Source: Hyphomicrobiales bacterium | Lineage (GTDB): Bacteria; Pseudomonadota; Alphaproteobacteria; Rhizobiales; Xanthobacteraceae | Assembly: GCA_017305715.1 (NCBI GenBank) | Contig: JAFKKG010000041.1 | Coordinates: forward strand, 1-64,000 | Direction of reading: 5' to 3' | Length of the DNA: 64,000 nucleotides | Part shown: piece by piece, positions 7,737 through 16,438 of the stretch | How the letters are laid out: each line of letters opens with the position of its first letter | How positions within the stretch are numbered: the stretch's first letter is position 1 | Made by a program: the position numbers and the translations under genes | Notes under the pieces: model-generated | What the model saw: the letters and a program-made list of their open reading frames with translations, nothing else | Databases searched by the model: none | What the model was told of the DNA's origin: nothing

Positions 7737-8747
7737 TCACTCGGCCGGCACCGCGCGGGGATCGCTTCCCGACGGCGCGCGGCCCTTGGCCTGCTCCTCC
7801 GCGGCCCAGAGCGAATGGTGCTCCTTGGCCCAGTTGAGGTCGACCTCGCCGGTGCCCATCGCGTCGAAGGCGCCCTCCATTCCGACCGTGCCGATATAGA
7901 TGTGCGCCAGCATGACCGCGATGAACAGCATCGCCATCACGGCATGAACCACGGTCCAGATCTGCAACGTCGTGACGTCGGCGGGCAGATACGGGAACAG
8001 CATGAACCAGCCGGACACCGACATCAGCGCGCCGCCGATCACCACGATCCAGAAGATGCCCTTCTGGCCGGCATTGAAGCGCCGGGCCGGCGGATGCTTG
8101 CCGTTGGCGAGAATGCCGCCGCCCTGCTTGATCCACTGCCAGTCGACCTTGCCGGGGATGTTGTCCTTGATCCAGATCAGGAACATGACCGCCAGACCGA
8201 GCATGAACGGAAACGCCAGATAATCATGGGCGTATTTGGCGTAGGTCGAGATGGCCGAGAACGCATCGGCGCCGAACAGCGGCAGGATCAGGCGACGACC
8301 GAAGCTGATGTTGAGGCCGGACAGCGCCAATACGACAAAGCAGCTTGCCGTCAGCCAATGCGTGAAGCGCTCGAAGCTGGCAAAGCGCAGTATCTTGGTG
8401 CCGGAGAAACCATGATCGACGCGAATCCGGCCGCGCACCATCAGGAAGATCGCCAGCAGCAGGAACATTCCGAGGATGGCGACGCCGCCGATGATCGGCA
8501 GTTTGCTGCGGTGAAAATCGCGCCAGTCGCGCCCGGCCGGCTGGATCAGGCTGGAGGCCATGGTGTCCGGGATCGAGATCCGCCCGGTGATCTTGTCGCC
8601 CTCCCTCAGCGCCTTCAGGAGCTGGTCTTCGTGCACCGCTTCGGCGGTCGGCTTGAACGAAAGCTGGGCTGCGGCGGGATGGGCGAACGCCAGCAGCAAC
8701 GCAATGGCGGCGCACAGCGCCCGGAGGTGTGAAAGAGAGCTTGGCAT
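7737..8747 (-). CDS. Formate dehydrogenase gamma subunit (membrane cytochrome b556)
   Basis: 336 residues from the ATG at 8747, chosen because it opens a clear signal peptide (ending AHPAAAQ, about residue 28) and has AGGAAGG upstream; the longer frame adds a non-hydrophobic Arg-rich leader. A periplasmic N-terminal segment precedes about five hydrophobic spans. FTHWLTASCFVVLALSGLNI is the classic FdnI/FdoI haem-b helix, and HDYLAFPF and VVHAVMAMLFIAVMLAHIY carry further candidate haem histidines. The subunit anchors the enzyme and passes electrons from the beta subunit to quinone. It follows the beta-subunit gene in the operon. The long N-terminal periplasmic part is common in the rhizobial and Campylobacter-type enzymes. 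Confidence 0.9.
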   Translation of the reverse strand: MPSSLSHLRALCAAIALLLAFAHPAAAQLSFKPTAEAVHEDQLLKALREGDKITGRISIPDTMASSLIQPAGRDWRDFHRSKLPIIGGVAILGMFLLLAIFLMVRGRIRVDHGFSGTKILRFASFERFTHWLTASCFVVLALSGLNISFGRRLILPLFGADAFSAISTYAKYAHDYLAFPFMLGLAVMFLIWIKDNIPGKVDWQWIKQGGGILANGKHPPARRFNAGQKGIFWIVVIGGALMSVSGWFMLFPYLPADVTTLQIWTVVHAVMAMLFIAVMLAHIYIGTVGMEGAFDAMGTGEVDLNWAKEHHSLWAAEEQAKGRAPSGSDPRAVPAE

Positions 8748-8824
8748 AGGCCCGTGACCTTCCTGGTTTCTCGCCCGTTTCTCGTGACTTGAACGCCGCC
8801 GCGCCGGGCGCGACGGCGAAGGCA

Positions 8825-9421
8825 TCAGCCGGTCGGCGAATCCGCGTAGGCGGTTTTCCAGCCCCACATGCCCGACCCGTAACCGCGCTTCATCACGCGC
8901 TCCTTGTAGATTTCGGCGATGATGGCGCCGTCACCGGCAAGCAGCGATTTGGTCGAGCACATTTCGGCGCAGATCGGCAACTTGCCTTCGGCCAGCCGGT
9001 TGGCGCCGTATTTGGCGTATTCGGCCGGCGTCGAGTCCGCTTCCGGCCCGCCCGCGCAATAGGTGCATTTGTCCATCTTGCCGCGGGAGCCGAAATTGCC
9101 GACCTTGGGATATTGCGGCGCGCCGAACGGACAGGCGTAGAAGCAATAGCCGCAACCGATGCAGAGGTCCTTGGAGTGCAGCACTACGCCGTCGAGGGTG
9201 GTGTAGAAGCACGACACCGGGCAGACCGCGGCGCACGGCGCATCGGTGCAGTGCATGCAGGCCATCGACACCGAGCGTTCGCCGGGCTTGCCGTCATTGA
9301 TGGTGACGACGCGGCGGCGATTGATGCCCCACGGCACTTCATGTTCGTTCTTGCAGGCCGTAACGCAGGCGTTGCACTCGATGCAACGGTCGGCATCACA
9401 AAGAAATTTGACGCGAGCCAT
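8825..9421 (-). CDS. fdh3B: Formate dehydrogenase beta subunit (four-cluster ferredoxin, FDH3 type)
   Basis: 198 residues. It carries four Cys clusters of the FdnH/DmsB type: CIECNACVTAC near 13-23, CMHCTDAPCAAVCP near 55-68, CIGCGYCFYACP near 87-98, and a split fourth site CTYC...CAEMC. These should hold four [4Fe-4S] centres that relay electrons from the molybdenum subunit to the membrane cytochrome. It lacks its own signal, as expected for a subunit exported together with the Tat-targeted alpha chain. The gene lies 14 bases downstream of fdhA. Confidence 0.93.
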   Translation of the reverse strand: MARVKFLCDADRCIECNACVTACKNEHEVPWGINRRRVVTINDGKPGERSVSMACMHCTDAPCAAVCPVSCFYTTLDGVVLHSKDLCIGCGYCFYACPFGAPQYPKVGNFGSRGKMDKCTYCAGGPEADSTPAEYAKYGANRLAEGKLPICAEMCSTKSLLAGDGAIIAEIYKERVMKRGYGSGMWGWKTAYADSPTG

Positions 9422-9435
9422 GATCTATTCTCCCC

Positions 9436-12402
9436 TCACGCCGATTGGATCTGGCACAGGGTCACCTTGCCCTCGTGCATGCCGGTGACCGGATCGTAGC
9501 CGTAGCTGGTGATCGTGTTCACGCTCTCGCCGAGCACGATCGGATCGTTGCCCTTCGGATATTTGCCGCGCTGGTCGACGCCCTGGAACCAGCCGGCGAA
9601 GTGGAACGGCATGAAGGCAACGCCCTTGCCGACGCGGTCGGTGACCAGCGCCTTGACGCGCGCCTTCGATGAGTTCTCCGGGCCAAAGACCCAGACCCAG
9701 CCGCCGTCCTTGATGCCGCGCTCGCTGGCATCCGAGGTGTTGACCTCGACGAACATGTCCTGCTGCAATTCGGCCAGCCAGCGGTTGGAGCGGGTTTCCT
9801 CGCCGCCGCCTTCATATTCGACCAGACGACCCGAGGTCAGGATGATCGGGAATTGCTTGGCCAGCCCCTTGTCGACCGCCGCCTTCTGAATCGAGAAGCC
9901 GAGATTGGCCATGCGGAACTGGCGGCCGTCCGGACGCGTCGGGTATTTGGCGACGAGTTCGGGTCGCACGGTGTAGATCGGTTCGCGATGCACCGGCACC
10001 GGATCGGGCAGATTCCATGCCACCGCGCGCGCCTTGCCGTTACCGAACGGGATGCAGCCATGGTCGAGCGCGACGCGGATGATGCCGCCGGACAGATCGA
10101 CCGCCCAGCCGACGCCGTCAGGACTATTGCCGCCGATCTTGTTGATGGTGGCCAGTTCCGCCTCGGTGAGGTCCTTGTCCCAGCCGAGCTTCTTCAGCAC
10201 GCCATAGGTGAATTCCGGATAGCCATCGGTGAGTTCCGAGCCCTTGCTGTACGAGCCTTCGGACAGCAGATTGACGTTCTTGACCGAACCGTCCGGCTGC
10301 TTCTCTTCATAGACGACGCCGAACCGCGCGCGGAACGTGCCGCCGCCATCCTTCACATGCAAATTGGTGTTGTAGAGCGTGTGCGTTCCCGGATGCTTGA
10401 TCTGCGGCGTGCCCCAGCACGGCCACGGCAGTCCGTAATAGTCGCCGCCGATCTCGGGCTCGTCGGCCTTGGCGCGCAAGGTGACCAGGTCGAACTTGCC
10501 CTGGTTCTTCATATGCGCCTTCAGCCGCTCCGGCGACTGGCCGGAATAGCCGGTAGAGAATCCGCCGCGGTTGATTTCGCGCAGCACCTCTTCCGGCGAC
10601 GGACGGTTGTTTTCCACCTTGAGGTTCTTGAACATCGGATCAGCGAAGCCGAGCTTCCTGGAAAGCAGATAGATGATCTCGTAATCGTCCTTGGATTCGA
10701 AGATCGGCTTGACGACCTGTTCGCCCCATTGCAGCGAACGGTTGGACGCGGTGCGCGAGCCCGAGGTTTCGAACTGGGTGCAGGCCGGCAGCAGGTAGGT
10801 GCCGTTCTTGCGGTCGGAGATCGCCGCAAACGTGGTCGGATGCGGATCGGCGACGACGAGCAGTTCGAGCTTCTCGATACCCTTCACCATTTCGGTCATG
10901 CGCGGCACGGTATTGCCGCCATGCCCCATGATGATCATGGCCTTCAGGCTGTCGCGCTGATCGACATCGTCGGGGTTGGCGAGCGTGGCGTCGAACCAGC
11001 GGGTTGACGGGATGCCCGGCAATTCCATGTTCTGCTTGCGGGTGCGGGCCGGACGGCCCGCCTTGGCCGGCACTTCGTCGAAGCGCGATTGCAGATAGTC
11101 GTATTCGACCTCCCAGACCCGCGCCCAGTGCTTCCAGGCGCCTTCGACCAGACCGTAATAGAGCGGCAGCGTCGTGATATCGAGACCGATATCGGTGGCG
11201 CCCTGCACGTTGCAATGGCCGCGGAAGATGTTGGCGCCGCCGCCGAAATTGCCGACATTGCCGGTCGCCAGCAGCAAGCAGCAATAGGCGCGGACGTTGG
11301 CGGTGCCGACCGTGTGCTGGGTGCCGCCCATGCACCAGATGAAGGTCGACGGCTTCTGCTTGGCAAAGGTCTCGGCGACCTTCTTGACCTGTTCGCCGGG
11401 AATGCCGGTGACGCGCTCGACCTCTTCCGGCGTCCACTTGGCGACTTCGGCGCGGATCTGGTCCATGCCGTAGACGCGCTGCTTGATATATTCCTTGTCT
11501 TCCCAGCCATTGTTGAAGATGTGGTGCAGCATGCCCCAGATCACGGCGATGTCGGTGCCGCTGCGGAAGCGGACATATTCGGTGGCGTGGGCCGCGGTAC
11601 GCGTGAAGCGCGGGTCGAGCACGAACACGTTGGCGCGGTTGATCTCCTTGCCGGTCAGGATGTGTTGCAGCGACACCGGATGGGCTTCGGCGGCGTTCGA
11701 GCCCATGAAGACGATGGTCTTGGAGTTGCGGATGTCGTTGTAGGAGTTGGTCATCGCGCCGTAGCCCCAGGTATTGGCGACGCCGGCGACGGTGGTGGAG
11801 TGGCAGATGCGGGCCTGGTGATCGACCGAATTGGTGCCCCAGAACGCGCCGAACTTGCGGAACAGATAGCCGCCTTCGTTGGAGAATTTCGCCGAGCCGA
11901 GCAGATAGACGGAATCGGCGCCGGACTTGGCGCGGATCTCCAGCATCTTGTCGCCGATCTCGTTGATGGCGACGTCCCAGGAGATCCTCTGCCACTCGCC
12001 ATTGACGAGCTTCATCGGGTATTTCAGGCGGCGGTCGCCGTGCACGAGTTCCCGCACCGAGGCACCCTTGGCGCAATGCGAGCCGCGATTGATCGGCGAG
12101 TCCCAGGCCGGCTCCTGGCCGACCCAGACGCCGTTCTGCACTTCGGCGATCACGGTGCAGCCGACCGAGCAATGCGTGCAGACGTTCTTTTTGACTTCGG
12201 TCGGCGCCCCGACGATCTTCGGACCGGCCTGTGCCTTGCGCACCGAACCGAGCGGCATCAAGCCGAGCGCTGCGCCCGCGCCTGCGGCCAGACCCGACCG
12301 GCGCAGGAACGTGCGGCGGTCGAGAACCCCCGAAGCCAGGCCGGCGGCGATGCCCTGCAAACGCGCTCTGCCTGCGGATCCGTCTCTTCGCTTCATCAAC
12401 AT
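9436..12402 (-). CDS. fdhA: Formate dehydrogenase alpha subunit (Mo/W-bis-MGD, Tat-exported)
   Basis: 988 residues. The twin-arginine signal DRRTFLRRSGLAAGAG (about 28-43) sends the folded enzyme to the periplasm. A [4Fe-4S] site uses C75, C78, C82 and C110. The likely metal-ligand residue is C200 in RICHS, at the position where FDH-N-type enzymes have selenocysteine, so this is a cysteine enzyme with no in-frame TGA. The remaining length is a DMSO-reductase-family molybdopterin protein with a C-terminal MGD-binding domain (LTSGRLVEYEGGGEETRSNRWLAEL region). It oxidises formate to CO2. The operon order is small Tat protein, alpha, beta, gamma. The start is weakly defined; ATG codons at 12402 and 12396 are both possible. 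Confidence 0.95.
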   Translation of the reverse strand: MLMKRRDGSAGRARLQGIAAGLASGVLDRRTFLRRSGLAAGAGAALGLMPLGSVRKAQAGPKIVGAPTEVKKNVCTHCSVGCTVIAEVQNGVWVGQEPAWDSPINRGSHCAKGASVRELVHGDRRLKYPMKLVNGEWQRISWDVAINEIGDKMLEIRAKSGADSVYLLGSAKFSNEGGYLFRKFGAFWGTNSVDHQARICHSTTVAGVANTWGYGAMTNSYNDIRNSKTIVFMGSNAAEAHPVSLQHILTGKEINRANVFVLDPRFTRTAAHATEYVRFRSGTDIAVIWGMLHHIFNNGWEDKEYIKQRVYGMDQIRAEVAKWTPEEVERVTGIPGEQVKKVAETFAKQKPSTFIWCMGGTQHTVGTANVRAYCCLLLATGNVGNFGGGANIFRGHCNVQGATDIGLDITTLPLYYGLVEGAWKHWARVWEVEYDYLQSRFDEVPAKAGRPARTRKQNMELPGIPSTRWFDATLANPDDVDQRDSLKAMIIMGHGGNTVPRMTEMVKGIEKLELLVVADPHPTTFAAISDRKNGTYLLPACTQFETSGSRTASNRSLQWGEQVVKPIFESKDDYEIIYLLSRKLGFADPMFKNLKVENNRPSPEEVLREINRGGFSTGYSGQSPERLKAHMKNQGKFDLVTLRAKADEPEIGGDYYGLPWPCWGTPQIKHPGTHTLYNTNLHVKDGGGTFRARFGVVYEEKQPDGSVKNVNLLSEGSYSKGSELTDGYPEFTYGVLKKLGWDKDLTEAELATINKIGGNSPDGVGWAVDLSGGIIRVALDHGCIPFGNGKARAVAWNLPDPVPVHREPIYTVRPELVAKYPTRPDGRQFRMANLGFSIQKAAVDKGLAKQFPIILTSGRLVEYEGGGEETRSNRWLAELQQDMFVEVNTSDASERGIKDGGWVWVFGPENSSKARVKALVTDRVGKGVAFMPFHFAGWFQGVDQRGKYPKGNDPIVLGESVNTITSYGYDPVTGMHEGKVTLCQIQSA

Positions 12403-12415
12403 GAGCGTGTATCCA

Positions 12416-12640
12416 TCAATAACGGTTGACGCGGTAGTAGTTCTTGACGTGATCGGTTTCCCGGTAGCGGGCCTTGACCCGCTCGGCCTGCGACTCGTCG
12501 GCCGCCGCCTCAGTGCCCGCCAGCGGCACGACAGCGGCTGCGGCGACCGCCGATCCGCCCATCATGAACAAGCGACGACGATCGATCCCGTTGGCATCCA
12601 GCGGCTTGTCGGCCGGCGCCTTGTCGGATGGCTTGCTCAT
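12416..12640 (-). CDS. Small Tat-signal protein of formate dehydrogenase loci (TIGR02811-like)
   Basis: 74 residues from the ATG at 12640, preceded by an excellent GGAGGAG. A twin-arginine motif DRRRLFMMGGSAVAAAAVVP (about 20-39) is followed by a short tail rich in Arg/Tyr, ending TDHVKNYYRVNRY. This matches the family of tiny Tat-targeted proteins found immediately before formate dehydrogenase alpha genes. The role is unknown; the tail may pack against the enzyme. The gene is 13 bases upstream of fdhA on the same strand and is surely co-transcribed. Confidence 0.85.
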   Translation of the reverse strand: MSKPSDKAPADKPLDANGIDRRRLFMMGGSAVAAAAVVPLAGTEAAADESQAERVKARYRETDHVKNYYRVNRY

Positions 12641-12676
12641 CGCGATCTCCTCCACGTCAATCGGTTGCCTCGCACG

Positions 12677-13465
12677 TCACTCGGACAGCGCAAACGCCTC
12701 GGATTCCAGTTCCATGAACACACGCCCGACACGGCCGACCGCACGGTAGAAAGTGGCCGTCTGCGACATCTCGAGATCGGCGAACATCCGTGCCGCCCAT
12801 GGCTTGAGATGCCGCTCGAAGAATCGCGCCTGCTCGGCGAATTCGGCCTCGAACTCGCCACGCGCGAGTCCCGCCATCACCTCGAGCAGGATCGCGATGT
12901 GATCTTCCGGCTCGCGCGACGGACCCGCGCGCTCGATGCCGAGGCGTTCCAGATCTTCGCGGACGCGCGCCAGCGGGCGCTCGTGCAGGAAACCGGTGAG
13001 ATAATAGGAAGCATAGGGCAGCAGTTCGCCGCGCCCGAGCCCGATGAACAGGCCGAAGAATTCCTTGTTGGCGGCGCGGTCGTCCGCCGCCGACGCTGCC
13101 ATCGCGAGTTCGACATGCGCCATGCCGAGATCGGACGCATCGCCCTTCAATTGCGCGACGCGCGCTAAGGTCTCCGCGTCCGGCGCCCTGCCGAGCAGCA
13201 GCGACAGCAAGCCATATTCGGCCGCGCGGAGCTGATCGATTTCGTCGACTTCGGAAGGGGATGACACCTGACCCTCGGCTGATCCGTAGAGATCGGGACG
13301 AAGCACGGAACGCTCGACGCGCGTGAAGGCTTCGACCGCGAGCACCCGCTCGGCAGGAATCCGCGACCACGCTGAAACCGAAGGCTGCGCAATGCCGATC
13401 GCCCGCGCCAACGACGCGACGCCACCCGCTGCCCTGATTGCCTGTTCCAGTCCGGCGTCACGCAT
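12677..13465 (-). CDS. HTH-TorD fusion: putative regulator/chaperone of formate dehydrogenase
   Basis: 262 residues with two parts. Residues 1-60 look like a YdaS/Cro-type helix-turn-helix (AIRAAGGVASLARAIGIAQPSVSAWSRIPAERVL...RSVLRPDLYG). Residues about 75-260 form a TorD/DmsD-type all-helical chaperone (LLSLLLGRAPDAETLARV, YASYYLTGFLHERPLARVREDL, EPEDHIAILLEVMAGLA). TorD-family proteins bind Tat signals and guard cofactor insertion into molybdoenzymes. The fusion suggests a chaperone that also binds DNA, perhaps sensing unfilled signal peptide. It is 36 bases upstream of the small Tat protein gene and leads the structural operon. Promoter-proximal palindromes lie just upstream (13535-13581). 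Confidence 0.85.
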   Translation of the reverse strand: MRDAGLEQAIRAAGGVASLARAIGIAQPSVSAWSRIPAERVLAVEAFTRVERSVLRPDLYGSAEGQVSSPSEVDEIDQLRAAEYGLLSLLLGRAPDAETLARVAQLKGDASDLGMAHVELAMAASAADDRAANKEFFGLFIGLGRGELLPYASYYLTGFLHERPLARVREDLERLGIERAGPSREPEDHIAILLEVMAGLARGEFEAEFAEQARFFERHLKPWAARMFADLEMSQTATFYRAVGRVGRVFMELESEAFALSE

Positions 13466-13534
13466 GGTGCACCCGACTTTCTCCCCGCCCCACGCCCAGT
13501 GTCCCGCGCCTCTTATTCAGGCATACAATTTAGA

Positions 13535-13551
13535 ACTGGAATTATTCCAGT
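13535..13551. promoter_or_regulatory. Perfect 8-1-8 palindrome upstream of the HTH-TorD/fdh operon
   Basis: ACTGGAAT and ATTCCAGT flank a single T. The site lies about 70 bases upstream of the HTH-TorD start codon in an AT-rich patch within GC-rich DNA, and flanking TACAATTT and AAATTTGTA loosely extend the symmetry. This is a strong operator candidate. The HTH domain of the adjacent fusion protein is the obvious candidate ligand, but that is inference. Confidence 0.55.
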
Positions 13552-13564
13552 CCCAAATTTGTAG

Positions 13565-13581
13565 CATAGGCTTTGCCTATG
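13565..13581. promoter_or_regulatory. Second inverted repeat, operator or hairpin
   Basis: CATAGGC and GCCTATG flank TTT as a perfect 7-bp dyad, 13 bases from the 13535 palindrome. It lies between the end of the DUF3306 gene and the HTH-TorD gene, both leftward. It could attenuate read-through from the upstream operon or form part of the promoter. No U-tract follows on the minus strand. Confidence 0.45.
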
Positions 13582-13597
13582 TCGCGAAAACTTTCGT

Positions 13598-14302
13598 TTA
13601 AACAACGGGTTTTGCTGAGCCATGGCGTCGCACCTCGTGTTGCGGCGCAACAGGATGAGCGGCCAGATTTGCAGCATCGGGGGACGGCTGTCGCCCGCTT
13701 TCGAGGCCGGCTTCGTCGGAACCAGCCAGGGAATTCTGCTCCATCGGAGCCGATTGCGCGCTCAGTCTCAGCGGCTGCTCCGGCAAATCCGGCTTTGGAT
13801 CGGCTGGCGATGCCGGGTCCGTCGCCTCGTCCGGAACCGTGGTGGCAACAGTCGGCGGCCCGGCGGGCGGTTCGCCCGTGCCCATGATCTCGGAGACCAT
13901 TCGCGCGACATCGATGCCGGCGCCAAGCTCGCCGTTGCCCGGCACGCCGCCCGGCGTGTTCCAGTCATAGGCATATTCGAGCGCGGGATTGACATAATTA
14001 CGGATCGCGGGATCGAGCGCCCAGGATTTTCGCAAGGCCGCATTGCGCAGATGTTCGGGCACGCCCTTGCGCAGGAACGCGGTGATGTCGGTTTCCGGCG
14101 TCAATTCATCGAGCGACGGCAGGCTGGAGAGATCGAACGCTTCGGCAGCCTCGGCTTCGGGCGCGGGCGCCATTCCGGCATCGGCAACCGGCGCTTCGCG
14201 CGCCGGCTGTTTTGTCTCCTGCTTCGTCTCTTCTCTGGCCTCCTGCTTGCGCTGCGACCATCGCGCCAGAAAGCCCTTGTCGTTCTGGTCCGGAGCACTC
14301 AT
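13598..14302 (-). CDS. DUF3306 domain protein
   Basis: 234 residues. The conserved core is in the middle: LPSLDELTPETDITAFLRKG, then VPEHLRNAALRKSWALDP, then IRNYVNPALEYAYDWNTPGG. The N-terminus is charged and Glu/Lys-rich, and the C-terminal third is Pro/Ala-rich and probably disordered. DUF3306 genes are found next to DUF3305 and formate dehydrogenase genes in proteobacteria, but no biochemical function is established. No signal peptide or membrane span is seen. Its ATG overlaps the DUF3305 stop codon (ATGA at 14299-14302), so the pair is translationally coupled. Confidence 0.88.
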   Translation of the reverse strand: MSAPDQNDKGFLARWSQRKQEAREETKQETKQPAREAPVADAGMAPAPEAEAAEAFDLSSLPSLDELTPETDITAFLRKGVPEHLRNAALRKSWALDPAIRNYVNPALEYAYDWNTPGGVPGNGELGAGIDVARMVSEIMGTGEPPAGPPTVATTVPDEATDPASPADPKPDLPEQPLRLSAQSAPMEQNSLAGSDEAGLESGRQPSPDAANLAAHPVAPQHEVRRHGSAKPVV

Positions 14303-14811
14303 GCGCGCCCTGTCCCTTCATCAGGCCCACGACCCCGCGGGCGATCGCCGCCGGCACGATCGCGCTTGCGCTTGTGGAAGGCACGCTCGACATGAAATTC
14401 ATCGACAAAGGCGGCGATCCAGGACGCGATCTCCGGCGGCATCGGAACGGTGCCGATGACGTCGCAGCCGCTTTCGAAGATCGCCTCCCCTTCGGTCGGA
14501 TCGGCCGTGACTTTTGTCAACTCCAGTTCGGAACCGCCGGTCTGACGCCTGAGCGCGATCCAGATCCGCGGCTCGCCGTCGGCGAGATTGTCGCGGTAGT
14601 TCGCGGTGTCGGAACTGAACAGGTCGAGGCTGGCCGCGCCCGCATAATACATCGTCGCATCCGACTCCGTGGACAGCACGGTCCACGGCGCGGTCGCCGG
14701 TACCTCGTCGAGCACCATCGCCGGCGACCACACGTGATCGATCCACGGATTATCGACGGCGCGGCGCCGCACCACCACGCCGACTTCGCGGGATGCCTCG
14801 GTCATCGCCAT
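14299..14811 (-). CDS. DUF3305 domain protein
   Basis: 170 residues from the ATG at 14811, which has GGAGG 7 bases upstream; an ATG 6 bases further in is also possible. The core has VGVVVRRRAVDNPWIDHVWSP near the start, a central YYAGAASLDLFSSDTANYRDNL block and an IGTVPMPPEIASWIAAFVDE segment. The tail is basic (KRKRDRAGGDRPRGRG). Function is unknown; the family is defined by its company with DUF3306 and molybdoenzyme genes. It is predicted cytoplasmic and coupled to the DUF3306 gene. Confidence 0.88.
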   Translation of the reverse strand: MAMTEASREVGVVVRRRAVDNPWIDHVWSPAMVLDEVPATAPWTVLSTESDATMYYAGAASLDLFSSDTANYRDNLADGEPRIWIALRRQTGGSELELTKVTADPTEGEAIFESGCDVIGTVPMPPEIASWIAAFVDEFHVERAFHKRKRDRAGGDRPRGRGPDEGTGRA

Positions 14812-14836
14812 GCCGGATCCTCCGCACCTTGGCCGA

Positions 14837-15859
14837 TCATGCCACATTCGCCGCCGGCAAAAGCGGCAGCCCGACCACCAGATTCTGTGGCTTCAGGCGC
14901 ACGACCTTGTCGGCGCCCATTGCCAGGATGAGGTAGACCGGTTTGCCGCCGACGCGCTCATCCACCAGCTGCGTATCGGCGATGGTCAGGCGCATCAGCG
15001 CCACGACACGCTCCGCGGCGTTGGCGTCGACCCCGGCGCCGTTCCACAACGCATTGCCGATCTTGGTGGCTTCACTGTCGAGGCCGACAAACCAGCGCCA
15101 GTCGCGGTCTTCGATCGAAGGGACTGTCTCGACGCTGACGGTGACGCCGAGCAGATGGGCGATCCAGCGTTCGATCACCCGGCACAGCCCGGCGCGCGCC
15201 TTCGGATTGCCGCCGATATTCATAACCATCGCATGGGCGTCGGAACGCGACCAATAGGTCCAGGCGTTTTCGTCGTCCATCACGTCCATCTCGCCGAACG
15301 CCTTGGGCGGCGCCAGCATCGCCGTCAGCGGCGACGAATGCAGATCATGTTCGGCATGCTGCTGCGCCTCGACGATTTCGGCGTCCGCCAGCAGCAGCGT
15401 ACCCTCGTGCAACGCCGCCTGCTGGCCGCGATAGAACAGTTCGGCCGCGCGCAGCATGTAGGGATCATCGCAGCCCTCCAGCGCGTTGCGCAGGATCAGA
15501 TGGCAGAGCTGGGAGACAAAAATCGGCGGCAGATCGCCGGCGCCGTTGCGGGCGAGATTTACATAAACCGCCTCGAGCGAGGGCGCAGCGACCAGCCGGT
15601 CGCGAAAATTCATCATGAAGGTCCAGTTCTCGCGCGCATCGGGATCGGCGATGTCAGCGATATCGGCCTGCGAGACCGGGCGAAGCGGATCGGCCAGCAG
15701 GCTCGCGTGCAAATGACGCTCGGCCTCGCAGGCGTCGTCCGGCGGCATCAATTCGGGCCGCGCCAGATACGCCATGATCAGTTCCGGCGTCGCGACCAGT
15801 CCGCCATGATCGGCGCGGCGCGTCAGATGATGCCCGGAGGCGACCCAGAATTCTCTCAT
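14837..15859 (-). CDS. Conserved FDH-locus protein (DUF6352-like)
   Basis: 340 residues, no signal peptide or membrane span. It starts MREFWVASGHHLTRRADHGG, continues with helical segments such as LRPVSQADIADIADPDARENW, and has a His/Asp-rich middle (AEHDLHSSPLT, EMDVMDDENAWTYWSRSDAHA). I associate it with DUF6352 from its place in rhizobial formate dehydrogenase loci; that name is from memory and not verified. Function is unknown. Its start overlaps the stop of the preceding gene (15856-15859, ATGA), and the DUF3305 gene follows after 25 bases, placing it inside the accessory operon. Confidence 0.75.
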   Translation of the reverse strand: MREFWVASGHHLTRRADHGGLVATPELIMAYLARPELMPPDDACEAERHLHASLLADPLRPVSQADIADIADPDARENWTFMMNFRDRLVAAPSLEAVYVNLARNGAGDLPPIFVSQLCHLILRNALEGCDDPYMLRAAELFYRGQQAALHEGTLLLADAEIVEAQQHAEHDLHSSPLTAMLAPPKAFGEMDVMDDENAWTYWSRSDAHAMVMNIGGNPKARAGLCRVIERWIAHLLGVTVSVETVPSIEDRDWRWFVGLDSEATKIGNALWNGAGVDANAAERVVALMRLTIADTQLVDERVGGKPVYLILAMGADKVVRLKPQNLVVGLPLLPAANVA

Positions 15860-16431
15860 GTGCGTTTTCCGCTCACCTGATCCGTTCCCATCAATCCCAG
15901 CAGATCGACCTCCTCGGTAGGATCATCGTCGCCCTCGACCTCATGAAAGGTAAAGGCCCGGGCATGTGCGTGCAAGGAACCGGCATCGCCTGCGGCTTCG
16001 CGCGGCTTGAGGGTGCGAAAACGCTCGCGGATTTCGCCGTCCTCGAGGCTGCGTTGCACGGCGAGCAAGGTCTGCGCCGGGTGGTCGCACAACGAGGCCG
16101 CGAACGCGACCTCTTCCTCGGCCGCGCTGCGCGCAGCTTCCGCATCCGGCGCGCCGAATTTTTCCTGCAATTGCGACGCCAGACGCTCCACCATGGCTTG
16201 CCGCTCGGTTTCCGTCGCTTCGGTCACGATCGCCAGCGTCGACCATCCGAGGCTTTCGATTCCGAGAAAACCGGAGCGCAGCGCCACGCGCTGCTTCTGC
16301 GCCAGCGTAGCCGGATCCTGGTTCCAGAACACGAACGCACCGGAAACCGCCCATTCGCCGGGCGCGGCGGCCCGTTCGAACACGAAGGTGTCCGACGGGT
16401 CGAGCCTGATGGTGCGCGGCAGCTTCAGCAT
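15856..16431 (-). CDS. Conserved FDH-locus protein (DUF6505-like)
   Basis: 191 residues from the ATG at 16431 (GAGGCGG upstream); the longer frame adds an Arg-rich leader and was rejected. It begins MLKLPRTIRLDPSDTFVFER and contains WAVSGAFVFWNQDPATLAQK, followed by GSLHAHARAFTFHEVEGDDD and an acidic end. No known catalytic motif is visible. I link it to DUF6505 by context, unverified. It lies 7 bases after the biotin/lipoate-ligase-like gene and overlaps the next gene by 4 bases, so it is part of one transcript. Confidence 0.72.
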   Translation of the reverse strand: MLKLPRTIRLDPSDTFVFERAAAPGEWAVSGAFVFWNQDPATLAQKQRVALRSGFLGIESLGWSTLAIVTEATETERQAMVERLASQLQEKFGAPDAEAARSAAEEEVAFAASLCDHPAQTLLAVQRSLEDGEIRERFRTLKPREAAGDAGSLHAHARAFTFHEVEGDDDPTEEVDLLGLMGTDQVSGKRT

Positions 16432-16438
16432 GTCCGCC

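Noticed and set aside
11803-11806. Selenocysteine possibility in fdhA
   Set aside because: The active-site position reads as a cysteine codon in RICHS, and the gene has no in-frame TGA, so selenocysteine insertion is not needed.
10640-12429. Long open frames in other frames of fdhA on both strands
   Set aside because: They overlap the well-defined molybdopterin subunit and show only low-complexity Arg/His-rich translations.
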